DNA of 44,718 nt from contig CALIIL010000021.1 in the NCBI GenBank assembly GCA_938017685.1, forward strand, positions 1-44,718. The letters run 5' to 3'. Of the stretch, positions 8,934-17,823 are shown in pieces. Positions within the stretch are counted from its first letter, which is position 1. Each line of letters begins with the position of its first letter. This DNA comes from an uncultured Chitinophagaceae bacterium. GTDB taxonomy: Bacteria; Bacteroidota; Bacteroidia; Chitinophagales; Chitinophagaceae. A program made the translations under genes and the position numbers. The notes under the pieces are model-generated. The model worked only from the letters and a program-made list of their open reading frames with translations, ran no database searches and was not told the origin of the DNA.

Positions 8934-9731
8934 CTATTGCAAAATCAAATCACGTGTAGTTTGCGAGTATACTTTAAAATAACCGAGGCAACCACCTGTA
9001 ATATTTGAAGTGGGGTTTTGAGGTGTTGAAGCTCCAAATCCACCACCACTGTCAAGTTCTTCTCTTGTACGCAAGTATTCATACATGCCAAAATCAATAG
9101 ACTGCAATTGAACTGTAATAGTATCTCCTAACCCAACGCCTTCGTAAGCATCTGATATTGTTCCTGTTTCAATTAACTCTCCATCACGAAGTTGATCTGA
9201 TAATAAGCTATAATCACCACTCTCTTCTCCGTTGATTAAATAGTTTAAGTAGTAATAATTTTTTTCGTTTGGAGTGTCATAGAAATTAATATTTAAAATA
9301 GGAACGGGCTCGCCAAATGCACTAAAAACCCCAATATAAACAGTATCTATATTTATAGGGTTTGGCATCATTGCAGATGATGTATATGTTTTTCCATCTT
9401 CATTAATAGTTAGTTCGTATGTATTGCCGGGAGTGCCTTGAAGGGTACTTGTACTATACGTCCCTGGTGTGGTTTCTGTTAAGATTTCATCGGCTCCGTT
9501 GTTGTCTTTTATTGTTACAATAGCTCCCGATACAGTTGGGAATATGTTGGGCTGATCATAGTCAATGGTCTTACTAAGAGTAACAGAATAAGGTCCCGAT
9601 TGATCAGAAATATTTGCACTGACAACAAGTACAGGTTCTGCATTGTCTAATGGTAAATCAATGACCTTTTCACAAGAAGTAAAAGTGATGATTAGTGCGG
9701 AAATGATGAGAGTATTAAATATTTTTTTCAT
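8934..9731 (-). CDS. DUF4249 family outer-membrane lipoprotein (second copy)
   Basis: The 265-residue protein has a lipobox ending at Cys20 (TFTSC), then EKVIDLPL and a beta-rich DUF4249 body with LVVSANIS near the N-terminus and GGGFG plus NPTSNI near the C-terminus. It follows the TonB gene by 7 bases, the usual receptor/lipoprotein pairing. It ends soon after TGGCLGYFKVYS, somewhat shorter than the 317-residue copy at the left of the window. It probably helps the adjacent receptor capture its ligand at the surface. Confidence 0.82.
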   Translation of the reverse strand: MKKIFNTLIISALIITFTSCEKVIDLPLDNAEPVLVVSANISDQSGPYSVTLSKTIDYDQPNIFPTVSGAIVTIKDNNGADEILTETTPGTYSTSTLQGTPGNTYELTINEDGKTYTSSAMMPNPINIDTVYIGVFSAFGEPVPILNINFYDTPNEKNYYYLNYLINGEESGDYSLLSDQLRDGELIETGTISDAYEGVGLGDTITVQLQSIDFGMYEYLRTREELDSGGGFGASTPQNPTSNITGGCLGYFKVYSQTTRDLILQ

Positions 9732-9738
9732 ATCTTAA

Positions 9739-12063
9739 TTAGAATTTGAAGTTATAAGAAATGGATGGTATTATTTTGAATAAAGTTGTTTGTACTGCTT
9801 GGGTTTGACTAGGGTCATTAGGGTTTTCTCTGAAGTCAATAGAGAATGCGTTGTCTCTGTTATAGGCATTATATATAGAGAAGTTCCAAGATGACTCCCG
9901 GCGTAGTGTTTTCTTTCGTGTCCAAGTTAGTCCTAAGTCCAAACGGTGGTAATCAGGCATTCTATCCGCATTTCTATCGGAATAATAGGAGTAAACTACA
10001 TTATCGATTGTATACTTACCTCTAGGGAATGTAACAGCGTTACCTGTATAATACACCCAACTGCTAGATACTGTTAGTTTTTTTGATAATTCATAGATCG
10101 CAACTAAGGATACTTCATGTCTTCTATCTTGCTTGGCATTATAAAATTCGCCATTGTTTATACCCTCAATTTTTCTTTCAGTTTTTGCTAATGTATATCC
10201 TAACCAACCGTTTAAACGGCCATATTTTTTCTTGACAAATAGTTCTAATCCATAGGCGCGGCCAAATCCATAAAGTAATTGAGATTCTACATTTTCATTA
10301 AAGTTTAGCTCTGCACCATTTTTGTAATCAATTTGATTTTGCATGTGTTTGTAATAGATCTCACCTGAGAACTCATAATTATTATCCGCAAAATTTCTAA
10401 AATATCCAACAGCTACTTGGTCCGATATTTCTGGTTTTACATTGTTGCTACTGCCAACCCATAAGTCTGTTGGATTGCTTGCCGTTGTATTGGATAGTAA
10501 ATGTAAGTTTTGTGTATTACGTGTATAAGAAGCTTTGATTGAGCTCTTTTTGTTTACTATATAGTTAATGGCGAAGCGTGGCTCAATATTGACATAGGTT
10601 TTTAAGAATTCACCTTTTTTAGTTACTGTACTATCTATTGGGCTTCCCTCGGCATCATAAGTATAATATGTTCCGGGTCCTACTGGAGAAAATGAGCTTA
10701 AACGAGCACCGTACTCAACATTTACCTTTTTTGAAAAGTTATATTTATGCGAAGCGTAGAGCGCATTTTCTAATCCATAACGCGTGGCAATTTTCTGATC
10801 TACTGTTAAGTTATCTGATTTGATACTTAATGCACCAGGGATTATTGTATGGTATATTGAGTTTAATCCAAATTGAAATTCAGAACGTGTGCTTGCATAA
10901 TATTGAAAGTCTTGTTTTAAATTCCAATCGCGAATACGTGAGTTGATATTGAAGTCTACAGCGTCTGTATCGAAACCAATGTTATAATCAAAGTTGCTAA
11001 ATATTAATGAGGTGTTTGAAAATAATTTATCATTAAAAATATGATTCCAGCGTAATGTTCCAGTTGCATTGCCCCAATCAATACCAAATGTTTCACCTAG
11101 ACCTAGTACGTCTTTTCCGAAATAACCAGATAAGTATATTCTATTCTTATCGTTTATTTTATAATTGGCTTTAGCATTAAAATCATAGAAGTATAATTTA
11201 GTTTTCTGGATGGTTGTATCCTTGGAAAATATAGTAAATACATCAGCATAAGTACGACGACCCGATATGAAGAATGATCCTTTATCCTTAACGATAGGTC
11301 CTTCTATGTTTAATCGAGAAGCAATTAATCCTATGCCGCCGCTAACGCTATAGTTTTGGTTATTCCCATCTTTCATCTTTACATCCAATACAGAAGATAA
11401 GCGACCACCATAGGGTGATGGAGCACTTCCTTTATAAAGCTTTACATCTTTAATAGCATCAGAATTAAATACTGAAAAGAAACCAAGTAAATGCGATGCA
11501 TTATAAACAGGTGCTTCATCTAATAAAACTAAATTCTGATCAGCTGACCCACCGCGTACATAGAAACCAGCATTTCCTTCTCCTGCAGATTTTACTCCTG
11601 GTAAAAGTTGTATGGTTTTTAAAATATCTCGCTCTCCAAATAGAACAGGTATTTTATTAACTGTTTTCATATCCAGTTTTTCAACACCCATTTCGGTATT
11701 GGTGATCTGGTCGTTCCTTTTTGTTTCTGTGATTACAACTTCCTTTATTGTATTTCTGTTTGGGCTTAACTTAATTTCTTGCGTTGTATTTTTTTCAAGT
11801 ACAACACTAATTTCCTTGTTTTCGAACCCAAGGTATTGAGCTATTAAGGTATAGTTTCCTTTAGGAAGCGTAATAGAATAAAAGCCATATGAATTGGCTC
11901 TTGTTCCTTGTCCAGGATTTTCTTTAACGCGCAATGTAGCGCCAATAAGTTCTTCACCCGTTTGTGCATCTTTAATATGACCACTTAGTGTAAATTTTTC
12001 TTGGGCAAAGGCTGTACTCGATAGGGCGCATAATAACAACGCGCATATAATTTGTTTCATCAT
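9739..12063 (-). CDS. TonB-dependent receptor without STN domain
   Basis: This 774-residue outer-membrane receptor has a signal peptide (1-21, ending STAFAQ), a carboxypeptidase-regulatory-like domain (about 24-110), a plug (about 125-235, with FYVRGGSADQNLVLLDEAPVY as two overlapping motifs) and a beta barrel. Its plug and the barrel end (MPDYHRLDLGL then FSIYNAYNRDNAF) are recognisably related to the STN-bearing receptor at 1941-4607, but it has no STN domain and no sigma/FecR genes beside it. Energy would come from the TonB-ExbBD complex encoded elsewhere. The ligand is unknown. Adjacent ATG codons at 12063 and 12060 are both possible starts. Confidence 0.88.
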   Translation of the reverse strand: MMKQIICALLLCALSSTAFAQEKFTLSGHIKDAQTGEELIGATLRVKENPGQGTRANSYGFYSITLPKGNYTLIAQYLGFENKEISVVLEKNTTQEIKLSPNRNTIKEVVITETKRNDQITNTEMGVEKLDMKTVNKIPVLFGERDILKTIQLLPGVKSAGEGNAGFYVRGGSADQNLVLLDEAPVYNASHLLGFFSVFNSDAIKDVKLYKGSAPSPYGGRLSSVLDVKMKDGNNQNYSVSGGIGLIASRLNIEGPIVKDKGSFFISGRRTYADVFTIFSKDTTIQKTKLYFYDFNAKANYKINDKNRIYLSGYFGKDVLGLGETFGIDWGNATGTLRWNHIFNDKLFSNTSLIFSNFDYNIGFDTDAVDFNINSRIRDWNLKQDFQYYASTRSEFQFGLNSIYHTIIPGALSIKSDNLTVDQKIATRYGLENALYASHKYNFSKKVNVEYGARLSSFSPVGPGTYYTYDAEGSPIDSTVTKKGEFLKTYVNIEPRFAINYIVNKKSSIKASYTRNTQNLHLLSNTTASNPTDLWVGSSNNVKPEISDQVAVGYFRNFADNNYEFSGEIYYKHMQNQIDYKNGAELNFNENVESQLLYGFGRAYGLELFVKKKYGRLNGWLGYTLAKTERKIEGINNGEFYNAKQDRRHEVSLVAIYELSKKLTVSSSWVYYTGNAVTFPRGKYTIDNVVYSYYSDRNADRMPDYHRLDLGLTWTRKKTLRRESSWNFSIYNAYNRDNAFSIDFRENPNDPSQTQAVQTTLFKIIPSISYNFKF

Positions 12064-12149
12064 TGAAGCGCTAAAAATAGATAGCTATTGTGAGCTGTAA
12101 GCCTATTAACGTGTGAATGGTTATATTATTATTTAAGTGGTCTATATAA

Positions 12150-14084
12150 TTATCTTATAATCGTTACATCGCCTTTGAATACAATTTCTTTATTTTCTCT
12201 GTCTCGAACCACTGCAAACCAATAATAGGCATCAATTCCTTGTGCTTGGCCCTTGAATGTTCCGTCCCATTTATCATTTAAGCTTTGGCTTGAGAAAATA
12301 CATTGCCCCTGTCTATTATATATTTTCATCAAATCAAAGGTGTAGCCAGATAACAGCACTGATAAGTAATCATTTAAGCCATCTCCATTCGGTGAAAATG
12401 CGTTAGGTACAATAACGTAAGCTTTTTCTGTACTAGTAATTATGAGCGTGTCTTTTCCTGCACAGCCTTGGGCATCTGTACCTGTTACAATAAATGTATT
12501 TACTCCAAACAAATAATCATCAGCCACCGCAATAGGATTGCCAATATTTACATTACTCAATGTAACAGAAGCATTACCGCTTAAATAGTTCCAAGTGTAA
12601 TTGCTACCGCCAGTCGTTTCTATTTGTAGTTGATTGCCTTTAGGCATAATCGTATCTTCAATAGTCTTTACTACAATATCTGCGATGTTTATCATTTGAG
12701 AAGTACTGTTGTAACAACCTTTTTCATTACCAGCGTGTAGCCATATTTCCTTATCTCCTGGGCTAATAAACGTGTATGCAACAGCCTTAGAAGTATAAAT
12801 ATTATAAGGCGCTTCAAATATCCAAGCTTGGTGCAAGGTATCCGATGAAGTATTTGTAAAAATGATTTCTTGCCCCAAACAAAGGTTACCATCAATCGAT
12901 AAAGTAGGACTAAAATTATCGTCACCAATATGCACCATTACTTTTGTACTATCAATACAATCGTTAGTATAAGAGGTTAAGGTTACTTCATAATCTCCAT
13001 TCGTTGGGTAGGTAAAGCTAGGTTCTCTTAATGTTGTTGTATCAGTAACAGAAGATGTTACACCAAAATTCCATAAGAAAGAAGTGCCACCAATGGATTT
13101 GTTTTTAAATTGTAAGCTGCGGTTTTCTGGTGCGCAATTGCTCAGGCAAAAGTCACCCTTAGATAAACTTTGCGTAATAGAATCACAACCAATAATTGCT
13201 CGATTATTAAAGCTGCAATTAATGATAGAAATAGCAATATCTCTGCGTACCGTATTTATCTTAACCCCATTACGCCACTCATCACAACATACACCAACAA
13301 GGTAGCGACCTTGTATAGTAGGTTGAGAGCTTAATATACCAGTTTGCGGGTCTAATGAAAATAGACCATGGGTGTATGGTTGGGTTCCGCTGTACGGACT
13401 TAAATACGTAATAGGTGCATAAGGCGGTGGGTTATTTACTATTGGTTTAGGAGTATTTTGATTTCCTCCAGTTATGACCGGACAAAATGAATAGCTCAAA
13501 GAATCACCATCGGCATCAGTTGCTGATAGGTCAAACTCGTCTCTGATATTAATACATTGTACAAAATTGGGCTCCTTTTTAAATACTGCGGAGTTATTTA
13601 GTTCTTGTGTATTAATGTCACAAATTAAGCTTTGACCCGAACTGCCAGGATTGGCAAAGTTGGAAAAGTTAGCAGCCCAACAGCATCGCTGGCTTACAAT
13701 TTGATAACCGCCAGAGCTATTATTGGGCAACAATTTATTAAATGTAAATTCTATTTTATTGATACATTCTGTCTCTGAGTTAATACCGCACCCCTCAATT
13801 GAATAAGCAGGTATAATGGTTGAGTTAAAAGAACTGATCGAATCAAATTCAATAAAGTTGCCTGCCATATCAAATATGGAAATGAACATTGGATTATCTG
13901 CATTGATTGCAGCTGGGTTGCCCCCACCCTGGTTAGGTAAGCGGCAATCTCTGTACATGGTTGCCGTAATTCTGTAAGTGTCACCTCCCAAATGCTCGGC
14001 CGTCATAGAGCCGCCAAGTAGGTGAGAGGCATTGGATGTTAGGCTACAGCCAACTAATATAATGAGTGTTATTAGTTTATTCAT
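12150..14084 (-). CDS. Large secreted protein, PKD domain and T9SS type B tail
   Basis: The 644-residue exported protein has a signal peptide (1-19) followed by an N-terminal domain beginning ASHLLGGSMTAEHLGG with MYRDCR, common in Bacteroidota gliding-associated surface proteins. A PKD-like Ig domain lies at about 320-390 (FLWNFG, FTYPTNGDYEVTLTS). The C-terminal 85 residues carry VPNAFSPNGDGLND, KIYNRQGQ and KWDGTFKG, the gliding-motility-associated (type B) sorting domain recognised by T9SS. Two cysteine-rich patches (RCCWA, VCCDEW) suggest disulfides. It is probably a cell-surface or extracellular protein; its exact role is unknown. Confidence 0.85.
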   Translation of the reverse strand: MNKLITLIILVGCSLTSNASHLLGGSMTAEHLGGDTYRITATMYRDCRLPNQGGGNPAAINADNPMFISIFDMAGNFIEFDSISSFNSTIIPAYSIEGCGINSETECINKIEFTFNKLLPNNSSGGYQIVSQRCCWAANFSNFANPGSSGQSLICDINTQELNNSAVFKKEPNFVQCINIRDEFDLSATDADGDSLSYSFCPVITGGNQNTPKPIVNNPPPYAPITYLSPYSGTQPYTHGLFSLDPQTGILSSQPTIQGRYLVGVCCDEWRNGVKINTVRRDIAISIINCSFNNRAIIGCDSITQSLSKGDFCLSNCAPENRSLQFKNKSIGGTSFLWNFGVTSSVTDTTTLREPSFTYPTNGDYEVTLTSYTNDCIDSTKVMVHIGDDNFSPTLSIDGNLCLGQEIIFTNTSSDTLHQAWIFEAPYNIYTSKAVAYTFISPGDKEIWLHAGNEKGCYNSTSQMINIADIVVKTIEDTIMPKGNQLQIETTGGSNYTWNYLSGNASVTLSNVNIGNPIAVADDYLFGVNTFIVTGTDAQGCAGKDTLIITSTEKAYVIVPNAFSPNGDGLNDYLSVLLSGYTFDLMKIYNRQGQCIFSSQSLNDKWDGTFKGQAQGIDAYYWFAVVRDRENKEIVFKGDVTIIR

Positions 14085-14172
14085 AGAGGTATGTATTAGA
14101 CTATTACTTCTTAAAAGTAAAACTCTCTAACGAAGAAAAGAGAAGAAACGTATTAATGAATGTATAAAATGA

Positions 14173-14637
14173 CTATTTTCTGAGCATAACCTCTTCTGTT
14201 ACATCAATGGGCACACGCACAAATACGCCTTGCTTGCCAATCTTGGCAGTACCTTTTACATGTAAGCTCACTTTTTTTGTGCCGGCATTTGATGCTACCA
14301 AGCTCAGCATTTTAATAGGATTAAAATGTACATATATTGGAAAATCAAAGGTATCTTTTTTTGGAACGGCATAGCGTTCGGCATTTTCGGCTGTGCCAAG
14401 AAAGTTGTCATTGGCATACACTTCTAAGTTCGTTTCTTTAATATCTAGTCCAAATTTATTGGGGTTGTAATAACGCATAACAGTTTTAATTACACCTTTT
14501 TGCAGCCCAATTGATTCTAGTTTAGTTTCTTTTATTCCAATGTATTCAATATCCTTTACACCATTGCAGCTCATGGTGCATAAGGTTAATGCTGTAAAGC
14601 ATAGTATGAGGAGATATTTATTGTTTGAAAAAATCAT
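14173..14637 (-). CDS. LEA type 2 (WHy-like) lipoprotein
   Basis: The 154-residue protein has a lipobox at Cys24 (TMSC) and a single WHy/LEA-2 beta-sandwich domain, seen as RYYNPNKFGLDIKETNLEVY, the following DNFLGTAE and a closing VPIDVTEEV. Bacterial LEA-2 proteins are small surface or periplasmic lipoproteins linked to desiccation or stress tolerance, though the biochemical role is poorly defined. Its start overlaps the end of the GWxTD gene by 20 bases, indicating one transcript. Confidence 0.75.
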   Translation of the reverse strand: MIFSNNKYLLILCFTALTLCTMSCNGVKDIEYIGIKETKLESIGLQKGVIKTVMRYYNPNKFGLDIKETNLEVYANDNFLGTAENAERYAVPKKDTFDFPIYVHFNPIKMLSLVASNAGTKKVSLHVKGTAKIGKQGVFVRVPIDVTEEVMLRK

Positions 14638-15655
14638 AAAGTTTATGTCCTACCATATTCCCAATCTCGTCTGGGTCTGTGAATAGTTGTTGTTGCCAAT
14701 TAGGGTTGTTATAAAAGTTAGGGTTTGAAGCATGTAAGATTACGCGATCATTGGCACGTGCACTTACTTGTACAAACAGGATGGATACATTGGTATAGTT
14801 ACTAATATTGGAGTAAAACCATACTTCATAAGGTCGTGTACCACGTTCATTACTTGCATTAATTGAGCGGTTCGGTGGTCCATATTGTAAGTATACTCGA
14901 CCTCTATCTGTCTTATAGCCTGGGTAGGCTCCGCTGCCATATTTTTTTGCCACATAGTTTAACTTCTCAGCATAGGCTTTCCATTCTTCCTCGGGGTGTA
15001 ATGGATTTTTTTCCTTCCAGAAATTAAAGAAGAACCGCTGCAAGTATTCAATGTTTTGATCGCGCATGAGCTGCTGCATGGCTCCAGCCTGCGTCTTATT
15101 GCATATTGGATTGAGTGCTAAGATATTTTTGCGTAAGCGTTCAAAATCATACTTTGCCACAAAGGTTTTAGAAATATCAATGTTCAAGGGATTGTCATAC
15201 AAGCTGTCTTGCACTAACTCTTGGCGTTTAAAATAACTGTTCTTTTTGCGTAGCGTTTGAAACACTACTTTTTCCTCTGATACTAACTCTTCATCTAGAT
15301 TGTACAGTCTAAAATTAATGGAGTAGTTGCCACTGCGCAAAAAGGTGTCATTAATAGGTATTCTTACCTGTGCTTGAGGGTATGGAAATGATGATAGTAA
15401 ACCAAAGTAAATATCTGGCTTATTGGGCAAGTTGCTTTTTTCTTGCATGCCGTATACTAGCTTGTGTTTTGAGGTGTCTATATCTTTTTTAAAACTTACT
15501 AGAACATCTACAAAGCTTTCGTCAGTATCATAAAATGGTAAGCTACCTTGAGGTAAATCTTTTATAACCTTAGCCGTAAATACTTTTTTGCTTTTCTGAC
15601 CAAATGAGAGCAGAGAAGTAAAAAGAAATAATATGAGCAGTACCTTTATTTTCAC
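14618..15655 (-). CDS. GWxTD domain protein
   Basis: I take the start as GTG at 15655 (345 residues). The open frame extends upstream, but that part is antisense to wbqC, while a signal peptide (KIKVLLILFLFTSLLSFGQ) begins exactly at this GTG. The protein has a beta-rich N-terminal half and the GWxTD core near its C-terminal third (YPGYKTDRGRVYLQYGPPN, here GYKTD instead of GWKTD). GWxTD proteins are exported and of unknown function. A candidate -7 element lies 5 bases upstream on the same strand. It is followed by and overlaps the LEA-like lipoprotein gene. Confidence 0.78.
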   Translation of the reverse strand: MKIKVLLILFLFTSLLSFGQKSKKVFTAKVIKDLPQGSLPFYDTDESFVDVLVSFKKDIDTSKHKLVYGMQEKSNLPNKPDIYFGLLSSFPYPQAQVRIPINDTFLRSGNYSINFRLYNLDEELVSEEKVVFQTLRKKNSYFKRQELVQDSLYDNPLNIDISKTFVAKYDFERLRKNILALNPICNKTQAGAMQQLMRDQNIEYLQRFFFNFWKEKNPLHPEEEWKAYAEKLNYVAKKYGSGAYPGYKTDRGRVYLQYGPPNRSINASNERGTRPYEVWFYSNISNYTNVSILFVQVSARANDRVILHASNPNFYNNPNWQQQLFTDPDEIGNMVGHKLYDFFKQ

Positions 15656-15660
15656 TTGAA

Positions 15661-15668
15661 CAAAAATA
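15661..15668 (-). promoter_or_regulatory. Candidate -7 element TATTTTTG for the GWxTD gene
   Basis: Read on the minus strand this is TATTTTTG, matching TAnnTTTG, with five bases (TTCAA) between it and the GTG start. Transcription would begin at or next to the start codon. No good -33 TTG is seen at 17-23 bases. Confidence 0.4.
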
Positions 15669-15673
15669 AGATT

Positions 15674-16261
15674 ATGCAAGAGGGTAGTGTGGTAATGGAA
15701 TGTGAATTTTTTCCAACAATTCCGTGGTATATAGAGTATAAAAAGCACGATCAAGTAATTATTGAGCAGTATGAGCATTTTGTGCGTACATCCTACCGTA
15801 ATCGTGCCTATGTGGCTGGTCCTAATGGCACTATATGCTTGAGTGTGCCGCTGCAAGGAGGGCGTAACCAGCGTATTGTAATGAAAGATCTTAAAGTATG
15901 CAATGAGGAAGACTGGCAACTGTTACATTGGAAAACGATTGCAACTTGCTACCGCCGCTCGCCTTATTTCGAATATTTTGAAGATGATATTTACCCTTTT
16001 TTCAAAACTAAATTTGATTACTTGATGGATGCCAACTTAGCAAGTCTGGCCTTAATAGATAAGATACTACGAGTTAAAAAAGAAGTGAAGCTCTCTGAAA
16101 GTTATAGAATAGATTATGACCATGACTTTCGAATGCAGTTTTTGCCAAAGGAAAGAGAAACAACAGCACAGGCAGAATATATACAACCCTTTAGCGATCG
16201 CAATGGATTTACAAAAAACTTGAGTATGTTGGATTATCTTTTTTGCTGTGGGAAAATTTAG
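15674..16261 (+). CDS. WbqC-like family protein
   Basis: This protein of about 195 residues matches the WbqC-like family in its opening CEFFPTIPWYIEYKKHD, the NRAYVAGPNGTICLSVPLQGG segment, and the WKTI.TCYRRSPYFEYFEDD stretch. WbqC proteins occur in O-antigen and glycan loci, but their reaction is not established; in Bacteroidota they are usually stand-alone. ATG codons at 15674 and 15695 are both plausible, and a TTG at 15656 would abut the divergent GWxTD start. The 15695 start (MECEFF) best matches the domain edge. The stop overlaps the convergent membrane-protein gene by 4 bases. Confidence 0.75.
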   Translation: MQEGSVVMECEFFPTIPWYIEYKKHDQVIIEQYEHFVRTSYRNRAYVAGPNGTICLSVPLQGGRNQRIVMKDLKVCNEEDWQLLHWKTIATCYRRSPYFEYFEDDIYPFFKTKFDYLMDANLASLALIDKILRVKKEVKLSESYRIDYDHDFRMQFLPKERETTAQAEYIQPFSDRNGFTKNLSMLDYLFCCGKI

Positions 16262-16806
16262 CTAGCATTAATACGCTTATCCAACATTTCTTGAAAGTAA
16301 TCAATATTACGAACCGCAAGTCCCCAAAAACTTGTTTTAGCCAACCAGAAAAATAACTTGCTATAATAACTTGTAGTCAAAGTAATATTACTGCCCGCAT
16401 TATTATTAGAAATGGCGATCTCAATTTTTTGATAATTAGCACTTGTTCCGTGTGATAAAACTAGTTGACTGACACCTGCTTGCTCACTTTCTGTCTTTAA
16501 TTTAAATTTCCAGTTATCTTGTTTTATTAATTTATTAATTTCTTCTGATGTCAGAGGAACCTGCATATTATGAGTAATACTACCTGTAAGGTTTTGAGCA
16601 TTTGTCATATCTATGCCAAGCCTTCTTAATCGATACAGATTATATAACACTACTCCAATATTTATAGCTATGATAATATAAAGAGGGATAAATCCGCGAC
16701 TTAAAAAATCTTTGACCCCAATGGAAAAATAGAAGATTGCCAAGAAAAAAATAGGTAGTAAAGTTTTAAAAAGCTCTATTAAGATAAAGCGAAATGTGTG
16801 TTTCAT
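16258..16806 (-). CDS. Two-helix membrane protein of unknown function (paralogue B)
   Basis: The 182-residue protein has two predicted membrane helices (about 8-28 and 37-57) and a C-terminal domain of about 110 residues. It shares layout and motifs with the gene immediately upstream: RLGIDM, an NxTGSITxxM-like step, then NWKFKLKTESEQA and a closing IDYF. It begins 4 bases after that gene ends. I do not recognise the family. It is the last gene of a three-gene membrane-protein unit with an SdpI-like gene at its head. Confidence 0.65.
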   Translation of the reverse strand: MKHTFRFILIELFKTLLPIFFLAIFYFSIGVKDFLSRGFIPLYIIIAINIGVVLYNLYRLRRLGIDMTNAQNLTGSITHNMQVPLTSEEINKLIKQDNWKFKLKTESEQAGVSQLVLSHGTSANYQKIEIAISNNNAGSNITLTTSYYSKLFFWLAKTSFWGLAVRNIDYFQEMLDKRINAS

Positions 16807-16810
16807 ATAA

Positions 16811-17416
16811 TTAATAAGCGGGTTTAGCTTGGTTTTGAATCGGGCGGGGATTTTGATATTTAGAAAGTATATCTATAAAATATTGAATACGTTTTGTTGC
16901 TTCTTCCCACATAATGGCATGGTTCACAAACTTAAAAGGGACCCTGCGCGAACCAGAAGTTATACTTACCTCTGAGGTATTATTATTTTTTGGAAGAATA
17001 AAAATTTCTAATTTTTCTGAAGAACTTAATAGATAGTATTTCATGTAAAGCAAAACGCCATTTGCTTTTTCTTCTTGCTGTGCAATTTTGAACTTCCAAC
17101 TATGTTTATTTAGGCAATCAATAATATTTTCTTGGCTAAGATTTATTTCTAATGTCTTCGTAAGCGTTCCTTTTTGATTTATAGGGTTACCCATATCAAT
17201 GCCCATTTTTTTAATTTTATGCTGCGCGCGTAAGTGCATAAATATTTGAAACGGAATGAAAGCTGTAAAAAAGAAAGGAATAGACTCCCAGCCAAAAGGC
17301 TCATCATTCGTTATGGCAAAATAATATTCAATACCTATCATAAGTATGATACCAATAATTAGAGGTAGTGCACTCCAAAGCATTTGCTTAAGCATAAATT
17401 TTTGCGCCCCATTCAT
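16811..17416 (-). CDS. Two-helix membrane protein of unknown function (paralogue A)
   Basis: The 201-residue protein has two membrane helices (about 12-33 and 45-63) followed by a soluble domain containing KKMGIDMGNPINQKGTLTK, HSWKFKIAQQEEKA and RIQYFIDIL. The same order of features appears in the neighbour at 16258-16806, so the two arose by tandem duplication and then diverged strongly. It lies 23 bases after the SdpI-like gene. No catalytic motif is visible; a membrane-associated sensor, immunity or envelope role would be a guess. Confidence 0.65.
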   Translation of the reverse strand: MNGAQKFMLKQMLWSALPLIIGIILMIGIEYYFAITNDEPFGWESIPFFFTAFIPFQIFMHLRAQHKIKKMGIDMGNPINQKGTLTKTLEINLSQENIIDCLNKHSWKFKIAQQEEKANGVLLYMKYYLLSSSEKLEIFILPKNNNTSEVSITSGSRRVPFKFVNHAIMWEEATKRIQYFIDILSKYQNPRPIQNQAKPAY

Positions 17417-17439
17417 GCCCTAAAATTACTACATATTTT

Positions 17440-17787
17440 TTAATCAAAATATCGAGCAAGGGCTATTTCAATCTTAGCAAAAAGAAAAATTAACATACCA
17501 AAAAGGATGACTAAGGACAGGATTAATTGTAAAAAATCGCCCATGGAAATGAAGCGCACAGCGAGGGCAAATAGAAAGGCAAGACCAAGCATTATAATGC
17601 CTTGGTTAAATAGTATAGTGCCACACATTTCTTGCGCCATGTTCCAACTTTCGGGCGATTTGCGCGAAGCGGTTGATCTGTAACCAATCATATGGTTGCG
17701 CTCTCTTGGCGGGTTTTTTTTGAGGAAATACCCAACGGCTAGCGCAATAATACCCGCAATAAAGGGAATGATAAAAAGAAGTGGCAT
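17440..17787 (-). CDS. SdpI family small membrane protein
   Basis: The 115-residue protein has three predicted membrane helices (about 3-21, 60-80 and 84-107) and, between the first two, the signature NHMIGYRSTASRKSPESWNMAQ, a close match to the (I)GYRT-x-x-S-x-K-x3-W-x2-A motif of the SdpI/YhfL family. SdpI gives immunity to the SdpC toxin in Bacillus, but most family members have no known toxin, and no SdpC-like gene is seen here. It heads the cluster with the two paralogous membrane proteins. Confidence 0.75.
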   Translation of the reverse strand: MPLLFIIPFIAGIIALAVGYFLKKNPPRERNHMIGYRSTASRKSPESWNMAQEMCGTILFNQGIIMLGLAFLFALAVRFISMGDFLQLILSLVILFGMLIFLFAKIEIALARYFD

Positions 17788-17810
17788 ATTATAAAGTTAC
17801 TGCTAATCCT

Positions 17811-17818
17811 TATATTTG
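17811..17818 (+). promoter_or_regulatory. Candidate -7 element TATATTTG for the barrel protein
   Basis: TATATTTG fits TAnnTTTG and is separated from the ATG at 17824 by five bases (AGAAA). The expected transcription start would fall on or next to this ATG, so the mRNA would be leaderless, or would have about 9 bases of leader if ATG 17833 is used. A convincing -33 TTG is not seen. Confidence 0.42.
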
Positions 17819-17823
17819 AGAAA

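Noticed and set aside
15656-15919. Longer minus-strand start for the GWxTD protein with about 88 extra residues
   Set aside because: The extension is antisense to the WbqC-like gene, has no domain, and the signal peptide begins exactly at GTG 15655.
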